Origin: Bacteroides mediterraneensis
GTDB taxonomy: Bacteria > Bacteroidota > Bacteroidia > Bacteroidales > Bacteroidaceae
Direction: 5' to 3'
NCBI RefSeq assembly: GCF_900128455.1
Contig: NZ_LT635783.1
Coordinates: 3,780,359 to 3,844,358 of the forward strand
Length of the DNA stretch: 64,000 bases
Shown piece after piece: positions 47,082-55,441 of this stretch; within the stretch, counting starts at the first letter, position 1; every line of letters starts with the position of its first letter. The position numbers were made by a program, and so were the translations under genes. The notes under the pieces are model-generated. The model made no database searches and was not told where the DNA came from. It was given only the letters and a program-made list of their open reading frames with translations.

Positions 47082-47951
47082 TTAAAGACTATATAATTCT
47101 CCCGCTTTCATCCGCAAATATTTGTTGATGGAGATGTAGGCGCACAGCATCGTAATCAGGATGCCGGAGATGAACACCGTCCCCATGACGTAAAGCATGA
47201 CTTCCGGCGTAATCAGTTCCAGCAGCCCCGGTTCATAATTCACCAGCATATAGGCCATGCTGGTCAGCAACGCATTGGCAATGGCCGCGGCGAGAATGCC
47301 GATGCCTATATTCCGGACAATGAACGGACGGCGGATGAACCCCCAGCTTGCCCCTACCAGTTTCATGGTGTGAATCAGGAAACGTTTGGAATAGATGGTC
47401 AGCCGGATGGTATTATTAATCAGGGCGAATGAAATCAAGGTGAGCAAGGCAGCCAGGCCCAGCAGGAACAGGCTGATTTTACGGATATTCCGGTTGATGG
47501 TGTCAATCAAGTCCTGCGGGTAGTTGATTTCAATCACCTGCTTGTGGTCGAGCAGTTTCTCCTGTATCCATTTCAGGCTGTCTGTGTTGGCATACGCCGC
47601 ATTCAGCTTGATTTCAATGGAGGCTGTAAAAGGGTTGTAGCCTAAAAATTCGGCAGGGTCGGTCCCCATGGCTTCCGTCTGTTCCTTCAGTGCCTGTGCC
47701 TTGGAGATGTAGACCGCCTGTTTCACGAAGGGCTCCTCTTCCAGTTGTTTCTGGAAATGAAGGGCTTCGGTTTCCTTTATGTCATCGTTGAGGAGAACCG
47801 AGAAGTTGATATTCTCACGCACGTACACCGAAAGATTATTGGCCGTCATGACGAAAAAGACCACCATGCCCAGAAGCAGCAACACGAGCATCGTGCTGAT
47901 GCAGGAGGTAATGAACTGCATGTCAAAAAGTGTACCCGGCTTGTGACTCAT
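47082..47951 (-). CDS. ftsX: Cell division permease-like protein FtsX
   Basis: 289 residues. With FtsE it forms an ABC-like complex that activates peptidoglycan hydrolases at the septum. There is a cytoplasmic N-terminus, a first membrane helix (CISTMLVLLLLGMVVFFVMT), an extracellular domain (about 45-155) and three C-terminal helices typical of FtsX/MacB permeases (KISLFLLGLAALLTLISFALINNTIRL onward). ftsE is not adjacent. It begins 6 nt after the methyltransferase gene. Confidence 0.94.
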   Translation of the reverse strand: MSHKPGTLFDMQFITSCISTMLVLLLLGMVVFFVMTANNLSVYVRENINFSVLLNDDIKETEALHFQKQLEEEPFVKQAVYISKAQALKEQTEAMGTDPAEFLGYNPFTASIEIKLNAAYANTDSLKWIQEKLLDHKQVIEINYPQDLIDTINRNIRKISLFLLGLAALLTLISFALINNTIRLTIYSKRFLIHTMKLVGASWGFIRRPFIVRNIGIGILAAAIANALLTSMAYMLVNYEPGLLELITPEVMLYVMGTVFISGILITMLCAYISINKYLRMKAGELYSL

Positions 47952-47957
47952 AACGGT

Positions 47958-48854
47958 TTATTTTTTTCTGAATACGTAAATCATCGAACTGCTTCTCTCT
48001 TTTTTGGCCAGCGAAACGAACCACGCTTCGGTGCCAGACCATAAGCCCTTTAAAAAAGGTATGGAGGATTTCCGGTATTTTTCGCTCAGCATGGACACGT
48101 AGAACGCATCAAAAGGCATGGGATGGCGTTCGCAGAGAATGAAGTTGTGTTTGGCGCCAAACTGCTGCATGACCGACGGGGTGAAGTGCCATAAGTGGCG
48201 AGGCACGTCGTAAGCCGCCCACATTTCCTTGTATTTCCCCGCATCGAAGGAGGTGGGGTTAGGAACGGCGATTACCAGAATACCCCGGTCTTTCAGAATA
48301 CGGCCGAGGGTTTCCCACGTGTCGTTCAAATGTTCCAGGTGTTCCATGACATGCCACAGGGTAATGACATCGAACGACTTGTCCGGATAATCCGTCAGTT
48401 CTTCCGGTTTGCGGACTTCCAGTCCGAAGTGGGTCTGGGCAAAGCGGCGTGCCTGCGGACTTTTCTCGATGGCCGACACGCGCCATCCTTTTTCCTGCAT
48501 GAAATGAGGGAAATATCCCGTCCCGGTACCGATGTCCAGCAACATTCCTCTGCTGAGGCCTGAATTGTGCTTGATCAGGCGGGCTTTACGTGCAAGCATG
48601 AAACGGCGCACCCAATGATAGACACGGTTCATCAGTCCTTTGTGTGTATCACTGTGTGAAATATAGTCCGGGCTTTCATAATAGCGTCCTATTTCCGCTT
48701 CTACGGGAGCGGACTGTGTGAACTGAAAGCCGCAGTGAGTACAACGACAGATGGCAAAAGACTCACCGGAAGCATAGTGGTCCGTACATGTCATTACTTC
48801 TTCAAAATGGCTTTCTCCACAGAGTGGACATTTATCTATTTTTAGTGTATTCAC
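47958..48854 (-). CDS. Class I SAM methyltransferase with N-terminal zinc ribbon
   Basis: About 298 residues. The N-terminus has two CxxC pairs (CPLCG and CTHCG, about residues 9-43) that probably bind zinc. A Rossmann methyltransferase core follows with motif I LLDIGTGTGYFPHFMQEKGW, then DVITLWHVMEHLEHL. Such proteins often methylate sugars or small molecules; the target is unknown. I use the GTG at 48854 (VNTLKIDKCPLC); an in-frame TTG at 48884 is possible but overlaps a promoter-like TTATTTTG. First gene of the run leading to folK. Confidence 0.85.
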   Translation of the reverse strand: MNTLKIDKCPLCGESHFEEVMTCTDHYASGESFAICRCTHCGFQFTQSAPVEAEIGRYYESPDYISHSDTHKGLMNRVYHWVRRFMLARKARLIKHNSGLSRGMLLDIGTGTGYFPHFMQEKGWRVSAIEKSPQARRFAQTHFGLEVRKPEELTDYPDKSFDVITLWHVMEHLEHLNDTWETLGRILKDRGILVIAVPNPTSFDAGKYKEMWAAYDVPRHLWHFTPSVMQQFGAKHNFILCERHPMPFDAFYVSMLSEKYRKSSIPFLKGLWSGTEAWFVSLAKKERSSSMIYVFRKK

Positions 48855-48994
48855 TTCATTCCCTAATTTGCTGCAAAATAACAAATAAAAAGCCTATAGC
48901 ACGACTTTCTTTAAAAGTTTTTAAGAGTATTAGACTGCTTTATGTTTGTTTTTTGTATCTTAGCCGCCATTAATAGACACTTTGCAAAATAAAT

Positions 48995-49195
48995 ATGAAC
49001 AAGAAACGATTGACACGGTCGAATAACCGCATGATAGGAGGGGTTTGTGCCGGTATAGCAGACTATTTTAACTGGGATATTACGCTGGTGCGGATTGTGT
49101 ACGTACTGGCTACTTTCTTTACCGCTTTTTCGGGGGGAATTGTCTATCTGATTTTGTGGCTGATTATGCCGGAAGCCGGAAGGGATACCGACTGA
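48995..49195 (+). CDS. PspC-domain protein
   Basis: 66 residues consisting only of the PspC domain: RLTRSNNRMIGGVCAGIADYF, then one strong membrane segment (VLATFFTAFSGGIVYLILWLIMP). In enterics PspC senses envelope stress; here it is a lone small membrane protein with no pspA/B nearby. A candidate promoter has TTTG at 48952-48955 and a -7-like ACACTTTG at 48977-48984, close to the start. Confidence 0.92.
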   Translation: MNKKRLTRSNNRMIGGVCAGIADYFNWDITLVRIVYVLATFFTAFSGGIVYLILWLIMPEAGRDTD

Positions 49196-49237
49196 AACTG
49201 GAAAACGCACTTATATAAAAAGAAAAACGCGCTCGTA

Positions 49238-49337
49238 TGTTGGATGTTTCCCAGTGCGGAAACGTACGTTTCCCGGACGGAAAACATACGTTTCCGCAGC
49301 GAGAAACATACGTTTTCCTTGAGGGAAACGTAAAAGA
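49238..49337. repeat. Nested-palindrome element, copy D
   Basis: 100 bp, with outer arms GATGTTTCCC and GGGAAACGT. It has the best-formed inner palindromes of the four copies: CGGAAACGTACGTTTCC, CGGAAAACATACGTTTCCG and GAGAAACATACGTTTTCC. It lies between the convergent PspC gene and miaB. Confidence 0.85.
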
Positions 49338-49340
49338 TGT

Positions 49341-49376
49341 CGGGAAATTCTCACTTTATCTTTTGGTGAGTTCCCG
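49341..49376. terminator. Hairpin between pspC-type gene and miaB
   Basis: CGGGAA-CTCAC pairs with GTGAG-TTCCCG, with a 3-nt bulge and no good T tract on either side. Confidence 0.45.
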
Positions 49377-49381
49377 GAATA

Positions 49382-50755
49382 TTATTCTGTCACTTCTATT
49401 CCTTTGAGGGTAGCCGAACTGGATTCCGTAATCTTGACTTTTACAAAATCGCCGATTCGGTGGTTGCCACGGTCGAATACTACCACTTTATTTTGTTCCG
49501 TACGTCCAAACAGCTGTTCTTTGGAGCGTTTTGACACGCCTTCCACCAGCACTTCGAAGGTCTTCCCCACATCCTTGGCATTGCTTTCGGCCGAAAGCTG
49601 GTTCTGCAGTTCGATGAGTTCGTTCAGGCGGCGGATTTTGATTTCTTCCGGTACGTCGTCGGGAAGATGCTTGGACGCGTAGGTGCCCGGACGTTCGGAA
49701 TACTTGAACATGAAGGCCGAATCGTAGGCACATTCCCGCATCAGCGAGAGGGACATTTGATGGTCTTCCTCCGTTTCGGAATGGAAGCCGGAGAAAATGT
49801 CGGTGCTGAGTCCACAGTCGGGGATGATGCGACGGATGGCAGCCACTCTTTCCAGGTACCATTCACGGGTATATTTACGGTTCATCAGTTTCAGGATGCG
49901 TGAACTTCCGCTCTGTACGGGCAGGTGGATGTGCTTGCACACGTTAGGCACTTCCGCGATGACATGGAGGGTCTCGTCGCTCATGTCTTTCGGATGGGAA
50001 GTGGTGAAGCGTACGCGCATGTCGGGTACAGCCTCGGCCACGGTACGGAGCAGCATGGGGAAAGTCACCGTTTCTCCGTCTTTCTCAAAACGGTAGGAGT
50101 TGACGTTCTGTCCCAGAAGGGTGACTTCTTTGTAGCCTTTCCGCTGCAGGTCGCGCACTTCGTTCAGGATGCTTTCCACGTCGCGGCTGCGTTCACGTCC
50201 GCGGGTGTAAGGCACGATGCAGTAGTGGCAGAAGTTGTTGCATCCGCGCATGATGGACACAAAGCCTGAGATATGGTTGCCGCAGATACGTGAAGGAATG
50301 ACGTCGCGGTAGGTCTCGGTGGTGGAGAGTTCCACGTTGATGGCCTTTTCTCCGGCTTCCACGGCTCCGATGAGGTCGGGCAGTGTCAGGTAGGCATCGG
50401 GTCCGGCCACCAAATCGACATGGTGCTTTTCAATCAGGTCGTTTTTTACTCGTTCGGCCATGCATCCCAATACGCCCACAATGAGGTGCTTGCGCTTTTT
50501 GCGCAAGGAATGGAAGAATTCCAGTCGGTTCAGGATTTTCTGTTCTGCATTGTCGCGGATGGAGCAGGTGTTCATAAACACGGCATCCGCCTCTTCCAGG
50601 TTGTCGCACGGGGTGTAGCCGGCCATTTGCATGATAGAGGCAATCACCTCACTGTCTGCCACATTCATCTGGCATCCATACGTTTCGATAAACAGTTTCT
50701 TGCTTTCGTTTTCAGTTGCAGATTTAAAGTCTGCTCCTGTAATTTCTTTTGTCAT
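49382..50755 (-). CDS. miaB: tRNA-2-methylthio-N6-dimethylallyladenosine synthase
   Basis: 457 residues. Adds a methylthio group to i6A37 of tRNA. The N-terminal UPF0004 domain holds the auxiliary cluster cysteines C28 (ETYGCQMNVADSE), C64 (MNTCSIRDNA) and C98 (VLGCMAE). The radical SAM motif is CNNFCHYC (C172, C176, C179), and a C-terminal TRAM domain follows (about 390-455). The GCQMN and TCSIR forms favour MiaB over RimO or MtaB. Promoter -7 box TATCTTTG at plus-strand 50784-50791. Confidence 0.95.
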   Translation of the reverse strand: MTKEITGADFKSATENESKKLFIETYGCQMNVADSEVIASIMQMAGYTPCDNLEEADAVFMNTCSIRDNAEQKILNRLEFFHSLRKKRKHLIVGVLGCMAERVKNDLIEKHHVDLVAGPDAYLTLPDLIGAVEAGEKAINVELSTTETYRDVIPSRICGNHISGFVSIMRGCNNFCHYCIVPYTRGRERSRDVESILNEVRDLQRKGYKEVTLLGQNVNSYRFEKDGETVTFPMLLRTVAEAVPDMRVRFTTSHPKDMSDETLHVIAEVPNVCKHIHLPVQSGSSRILKLMNRKYTREWYLERVAAIRRIIPDCGLSTDIFSGFHSETEEDHQMSLSLMRECAYDSAFMFKYSERPGTYASKHLPDDVPEEIKIRRLNELIELQNQLSAESNAKDVGKTFEVLVEGVSKRSKEQLFGRTEQNKVVVFDRGNHRIGDFVKVKITESSSATLKGIEVTE

Positions 50756-50876
50756 AAGGTTTTTTGAATTAAGAATTTGCCTGCAAAGATATCTGTTTCT
50801 TGGTTAACTTCCATGAAAAGGGTAGGATATATAGATTTTATTCGTATCTTTGAAGAAAACCTTAACACTTGTATTT

Positions 50877-51239
50877 ATGGACGTTTTTCAAATTCTTATC
50901 TTTCTGGGAATAATCTGTCTGGGGCTTTATCAGACGAGAAAGCAGACACAGAAAAAGACCGCTCAGAAAAAAGTGGTGAGAAAAACGGTTCTTGCAGATG
51001 CTTCCCCGAAGGCAGAGGAAGCGGTGGAAGAAGTGCGGATGACTCCGCCGCCAACAAGACGGAAAAAGCGGGCGGAACATTTCGCGAAGCAGGTAAAACA
51101 GCCTCCAAAAGAAGGAAAACAGGCCTCCGCACAGGTGGAGATGCCGGAAGAAGACCGTTCGGAATATGCTTTCCGCACGCCGTCGGACGCGCGTAGGGCT
51201 TTTATCTATTCTGAAATCTTCCGCCGGAAATACGACTGA
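50877..51239 (+). CDS. Conserved membrane-anchored protein of unknown function
   Basis: 120 residues: one N-terminal membrane helix (DVFQILIFLGIICLGLYQ), a Lys/Arg/Glu-rich middle of about 75 residues with likely disorder, and a compact end, EYAFRTPSDARRAFIYSEIF. I do not recognise a named family. The start at 50877 is set by the -7 box TATCTTTG (50845-50852); the frame is open upstream, but that would include the promoter. It lies 50 nt before the CoA-transferase gene, reading the same way. The basic middle may bind nucleic acid or phospholipid, but this is speculative. Confidence 0.78.
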   Translation: MDVFQILIFLGIICLGLYQTRKQTQKKTAQKKVVRKTVLADASPKAEEAVEEVRMTPPPTRRKKRAEHFAKQVKQPPKEGKQASAQVEMPEEDRSEYAFRTPSDARRAFIYSEIFRRKYD

Positions 51240-51289
51240 GAGACAAACTTTTATACTTAAATACTATAACATAAAAAACACTTGATACT

Positions 51290-52786
51290 ATGAGCTTTAA
51301 CTTTATTACGGCAGCCGAGGCTGCCAGCTACATCAAGGATGGGGATATCGTCGGATTAAGCGGCTTTACCCCTGCAGGAAGTCCGAAAGCGGTGACCGCA
51401 GAGTTGGCAAAAATAGCAGAGGAAAAACATGCGAGGGGTGAAGCCTTTCAAATAGGTGTGATTACGGGAGCGTCTACAGGAGACTCTTGCGACGGGGCAC
51501 TGACCCGGGCACACGCCATCAAGTTCCGTGCTCCTTATACCACAAACGCAGATTTCCGCAAGGCGGTGAACAACGGTGAAATCAATTATACGGATATCCA
51601 TCTGTCGCAGGTGGCACAGCGCCTGCGCTCCGGTTTCTTGGGGCATGTCAATGTGGCTATTCTTGAGGCTTGCGAGATTACGGAAGACGGGCGTATCTAC
51701 CTGACAGCCGGTGTGGGTATTTCACCGACCATTGCCCGGCTGGCCGACAAGGTGATTGTGGAACTGAATGCAGCTCATAGCAAGCGTTTGATTGGTATGC
51801 ACGATTTGTATGAGATGGAACGTCCGCCTTACCGCCGGCCGATTCCGATTGTGCGTCCGAGCGACCGTATCGGTCTTCCTTACATTCAGGTGGACCCTTC
51901 CAAAATAGTAGGTATTGTGGAGACAAATATTCCGGATGAGGCCCGTGGCTTCCATGCTTCCGATCCGGTAACGGATAAAATCGGACAGAATGTGGCGGAG
52001 TTTCTGGCAGCCGACATGCGCAAGGGAATCATTCCTTCCACTTTCCTTCCGTTGCAGTCGGGGGTAGGGAATATCGCCAATGCGGTGTTGAGTGCGTTGG
52101 GAAAAGATTCCAGTATCCCTCCGTTTGAAATGTACACGGAAGTGATACAGAATGCGGTCATCACCCTGATTAAGGAAGGACGCATCAAGTTTGGCAGTAC
52201 CTGTTCGCTGAGCGTGACCAACGACTGTCTGCAGGACATTTACGACAACATGGACTTTTTCCGCCACAAGCTGGTGTTGCGTCCTTCGGAAATCTCCAAC
52301 TGTCCGGAGGTAATCCGTCGTATCGGTGTCATTTCCATGAATACGGCCATTGAAGCGGATATTTATGGCAATGTGAACTCTACCCATATTTGCGGTACCA
52401 AGATGATGAACGGCATCGGTGGTTCCGGCGACTTCACCCGCAGTGCCTATATCTCTATCTTCTCTTGTCCGTCGACGGCCAAAGGCGGATGCATCAGTTC
52501 CATCGTACCGATGGTATCGCATCTGGACCACAGCGAACACTCCGTGAACGTGATTATTACCGAGCAGGGTATTGCCGACTTGCGTGGAAAGAGCCCGATG
52601 GAGCGTGCGGAGGCAGTGATTGAAAACTGTGCACATCCGGACTACAAGCAGCTGCTTTGGGATTATCTGAAAATCTCCACGAAAGGGCAGACTTGCCACA
52701 GTCTTTCGGCTGCATTGGGCATGCATCAGGTATTTCTGGACAAGGGTGACATGCGCTTGACCAACTGGGCCGATTTCCAGAAATAA
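51290..52786 (+). CDS. Acetyl-CoA hydrolase/transferase (succinate/acetate CoA-transferase)
   Basis: 498 residues, class I CoA-transferase. Moves CoA between succinyl-CoA and acetate (or propionate), linking succinate and acetate production in Bacteroides fermentation. Features are GLSGFTPAGSPKAVTAELAK near the N-terminus, LPLQSGVGNIANAVLSAL, and the probable catalytic glutamate in FEMYTEVIQNA. The C-terminal GGSGDFTRSAYISIFSCPSTAKGG and NVIITEQGIADLRG are typical of the family. Substrates are inferred from relatives. Confidence 0.93.
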   Translation: MSFNFITAAEAASYIKDGDIVGLSGFTPAGSPKAVTAELAKIAEEKHARGEAFQIGVITGASTGDSCDGALTRAHAIKFRAPYTTNADFRKAVNNGEINYTDIHLSQVAQRLRSGFLGHVNVAILEACEITEDGRIYLTAGVGISPTIARLADKVIVELNAAHSKRLIGMHDLYEMERPPYRRPIPIVRPSDRIGLPYIQVDPSKIVGIVETNIPDEARGFHASDPVTDKIGQNVAEFLAADMRKGIIPSTFLPLQSGVGNIANAVLSALGKDSSIPPFEMYTEVIQNAVITLIKEGRIKFGSTCSLSVTNDCLQDIYDNMDFFRHKLVLRPSEISNCPEVIRRIGVISMNTAIEADIYGNVNSTHICGTKMMNGIGGSGDFTRSAYISIFSCPSTAKGGCISSIVPMVSHLDHSEHSVNVIITEQGIADLRGKSPMERAEAVIENCAHPDYKQLLWDYLKISTKGQTCHSLSAALGMHQVFLDKGDMRLTNWADFQK

Positions 52787-52808
52787 AAAGGATGGCGTTA
52801 ATATATAA

Positions 52809-52842
52809 AATGCCCCGTATCAGCCGACTGGTACGGGGCATT
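52809..52842. terminator. Bidirectional terminator
   Basis: AATGCCCCGTA pairs with TACGGGGCATT, with an inner CAG-CCGA-CTG. The minus strand continues into TTTTATAT. It serves the convergent CoA-transferase and GH2 genes. Confidence 0.82.
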
Positions 52843-52862
52843 GTTATGGTATAAGGAGGGTT

Positions 52863-55301
52863 TTATTCTACGTTGATTTGAAGTTTCCCGGTTTTTATGC
52901 CTTGTGCGCTGACCTGCAGTTCGAGTATTCCCTTTTCCTCTCCTGCCTGTACAATAGCAGTCAGCATCCCATTGAAGGCATGCATTTGAGGCAGGTGGAA
53001 CAAGTCTAGACAAGTCGGGTCGCCATTGGCAGAGGCCTTGTAGCTTCCGGCACCTTTTACTTTGAATTTCACCAGGCGCATGTCGGTGGGGCAGAGGTTC
53101 CCGTCTTTGTCTACAATGCGTACGGTTACGTAGGCCAGGTCTTTTCCGTCGGCTTTCAGCGATTTCTGTGCAGGAATCAGTTCAATGTGATGCGGCTTTC
53201 CTGCTGTGCGGATTGTTTTTTCCGCTTTGGCCGTACCAGCTTCATCGTATGCCACAACTTTCACTTCTCCTGGTTCGTAAATGGCATGCGGCCACATCAG
53301 GCGGTAGCGGTTTTCCACCGTTTGGTGGTTCTTGGTCTGCTTTCCGTAGCTTTTCCCGTTGATGAAAAGTTCGGCTGTCGGATAGTTGGTATAGACGAAT
53401 ACGGGCACTTCCTTGCCTTCCCGTCCTTCCCAGTTCCAGTGCGGGAGAATGTGCAGGGTTTCTGCCTGCTTGTTCCATACACTGCGGTACAGGTAGTAGC
53501 GGTCTTTCGGAATAGAGGCCAAATCGATGATGCCGAACATAGAGCTGTGGTTGGGCCATGCGTTCGTGTCGTACGGACTGGGTTCACCCAGGTAGTCGAA
53601 ACCGGTCCATACAAATTGTCCCAAAGTCCATTTATGGTCGTCTGCCTGGGCGAAGTCGATGTCGGGAATGTTGGACCACGAGCAGTATTCCAAGTCGTAG
53701 GAAGACGACTGATGGTCTTCATATTTGGCGTCTGCTTTCCGTTCGGCAGGGAATTTATACACGCCACGGGAGCTGACGGTCGAAGAAGTCTCTGAGCCTA
53801 ACACCAAGTTTTGTGGCAGCCGCTGATAGGCTTCTTCGTAGCGGTGTGCCCGGTAGTTGAATCCCGGAATGTCGAGCATGGCGGCAAATCCGTTGTCCAA
53901 TACACAATCTACCTGGTCCATGCCGCAGGTAACCGGACGGGTAGGGTCTTCGCGGTGACAGATATCTTGCAGGAATTTGGCTACCTTATAGCCTTCGGCA
54001 CTGCACTGGGTGGGCACCTCATTTCCGATACTCCACATCACCACACAAGGGTGGTTACGATACTGTTGCAGCATGTTCACCATGTCTTTTTCCGCCCATT
54101 CGTTGAAGTAGCGGTGGTATCCGTTGTCGCATTTGGCGATGTCCCATTCGTCGAAGGGCTCAATCATCATCATGAAACCCATCTCGTCGCAGAGGCTGAC
54201 CAGTTCGGGAGCCGGCATGTTGTGGGCCGTACGGATGGCGTCGCATCCCATGTCTTTCAGCAGAGTAAGTTGGTGGCGTAAGGCCGAAACATTGATGGCT
54301 GCTCCCAGCGGACCTAAATCGTGGTGGTTGCATACGCCTTGGAATTTACGGTGTTTTCCGTTCAGGAAGAACCCCTTGTCGGCCACGAACTCGATGGAGC
54401 GGATGCCGAAGCGGGTGGTATAGGTATCAGTGAGTTTCCCGTCGACATAGATTTTGGAGACAGCCTGATAGAGTACGGGGGTTTCCGGTGACCATAACTG
54501 AGGATTTTCCACGATGAAGTTCTGTGTGAAAGGTTGGCCATGGTTGATGCGTCCTTCGTTCTTTTTGCTGGCCACTTTCTGTCCGTCGGGAGAAAGAATT
54601 TCCGTTTCTACGGTAACTTTTTCTTTTTCCACGTTATTTAGTGTGGTGTGGAGGCAGACGGATGCATAGTCAGTAGCCACGTGAGGAGTGGTGATTTGAG
54701 TACCCCATACAGGTACGTGTACCTTCTCTGTGGTAACCAAGTGGACGTTCCGGTAGAGTCCGGCTCCCGGATACCAGCGGGAAGACTGGGGACGGTTTTC
54801 CAGACGTACCGCCAGTACGTTGTCTTTCCCGTCTTTATGCAGGAATTCAGTTATATCGCAGTGGAAAGAATTGTAACCGAACGGCCAAAAGCATGCTTCT
54901 TGTCCGTTGACATATACATGGGCCTCGCTCATGGCACCGTCGAAAATCAGTGTGGTTTTTTTGTCGGGGTCTGCATCAAATCGCGTGCGGTACCAGCCCA
55001 CTCCCACGTAGGGAAGTCCGCCGGTACGTCCGGTTTTTACGGAAGCCTGTTTTTCGAAGTTTTGGGTAATGGCTACGTTCTGCAGGTCGTTGTTACGGTC
55101 GAACGGTCCGTAGATGGCCCAGTCGTGAGGAACACGGACCGATTCCCATTGCGTGTCATTGAAGGTGGGGGAGGCGGCTCCGGAAGCTTCTCCTTTATGG
55201 AATTTCCAGCCGGTTTCTAGAAGTTGTTCGTGACGTTGTGCGCTGAGGCTGCATACGCTGAAGAGCAAGACTGTGAGCAGGAAGAGATTACGGATGTGCA
55301 T
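52863..55301 (-). CDS. Glycoside hydrolase family 2, beta-galactosidase-like
   Basis: 812 residues with a signal peptide (IRNLFLLTVLLFSVCSLSAQ). The sugar-binding jelly roll (GWKFHKGEASGAAS, VRVPHDWAIYGPFD) is followed by an immunoglobulin-like domain and the TIM barrel. The acid/base glutamate is in VVMWSIGNEVPTQ and the nucleophile is likely in LVLGSETSSTVSS. C-terminal Big/DUF4982-like beta domains end the protein. Probably a periplasmic exo-beta-galactosidase, though related GH2 enzymes cleave glucuronides or mannosides. -7 box TATCTTTG at plus-strand 55334-55341. No SusC/SusD genes flank it. Confidence 0.9.
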   Translation of the reverse strand: MHIRNLFLLTVLLFSVCSLSAQRHEQLLETGWKFHKGEASGAASPTFNDTQWESVRVPHDWAIYGPFDRNNDLQNVAITQNFEKQASVKTGRTGGLPYVGVGWYRTRFDADPDKKTTLIFDGAMSEAHVYVNGQEACFWPFGYNSFHCDITEFLHKDGKDNVLAVRLENRPQSSRWYPGAGLYRNVHLVTTEKVHVPVWGTQITTPHVATDYASVCLHTTLNNVEKEKVTVETEILSPDGQKVASKKNEGRINHGQPFTQNFIVENPQLWSPETPVLYQAVSKIYVDGKLTDTYTTRFGIRSIEFVADKGFFLNGKHRKFQGVCNHHDLGPLGAAINVSALRHQLTLLKDMGCDAIRTAHNMPAPELVSLCDEMGFMMMIEPFDEWDIAKCDNGYHRYFNEWAEKDMVNMLQQYRNHPCVVMWSIGNEVPTQCSAEGYKVAKFLQDICHREDPTRPVTCGMDQVDCVLDNGFAAMLDIPGFNYRAHRYEEAYQRLPQNLVLGSETSSTVSSRGVYKFPAERKADAKYEDHQSSSYDLEYCSWSNIPDIDFAQADDHKWTLGQFVWTGFDYLGEPSPYDTNAWPNHSSMFGIIDLASIPKDRYYLYRSVWNKQAETLHILPHWNWEGREGKEVPVFVYTNYPTAELFINGKSYGKQTKNHQTVENRYRLMWPHAIYEPGEVKVVAYDEAGTAKAEKTIRTAGKPHHIELIPAQKSLKADGKDLAYVTVRIVDKDGNLCPTDMRLVKFKVKGAGSYKASANGDPTCLDLFHLPQMHAFNGMLTAIVQAGEEKGILELQVSAQGIKTGKLQINVE

Positions 55302-55441
55302 AAAGTTTTAGTATTAGGTTTTCATTTATCAAGCAAAGATAAACTTTTCGTTCGAAACTATCCTTATTTATTGCTGAACTCTTACTATATTTGCGGAAAA
55401 TTTGGAGAAATACGTAAAAATCAATCATATAATATTTCGAT

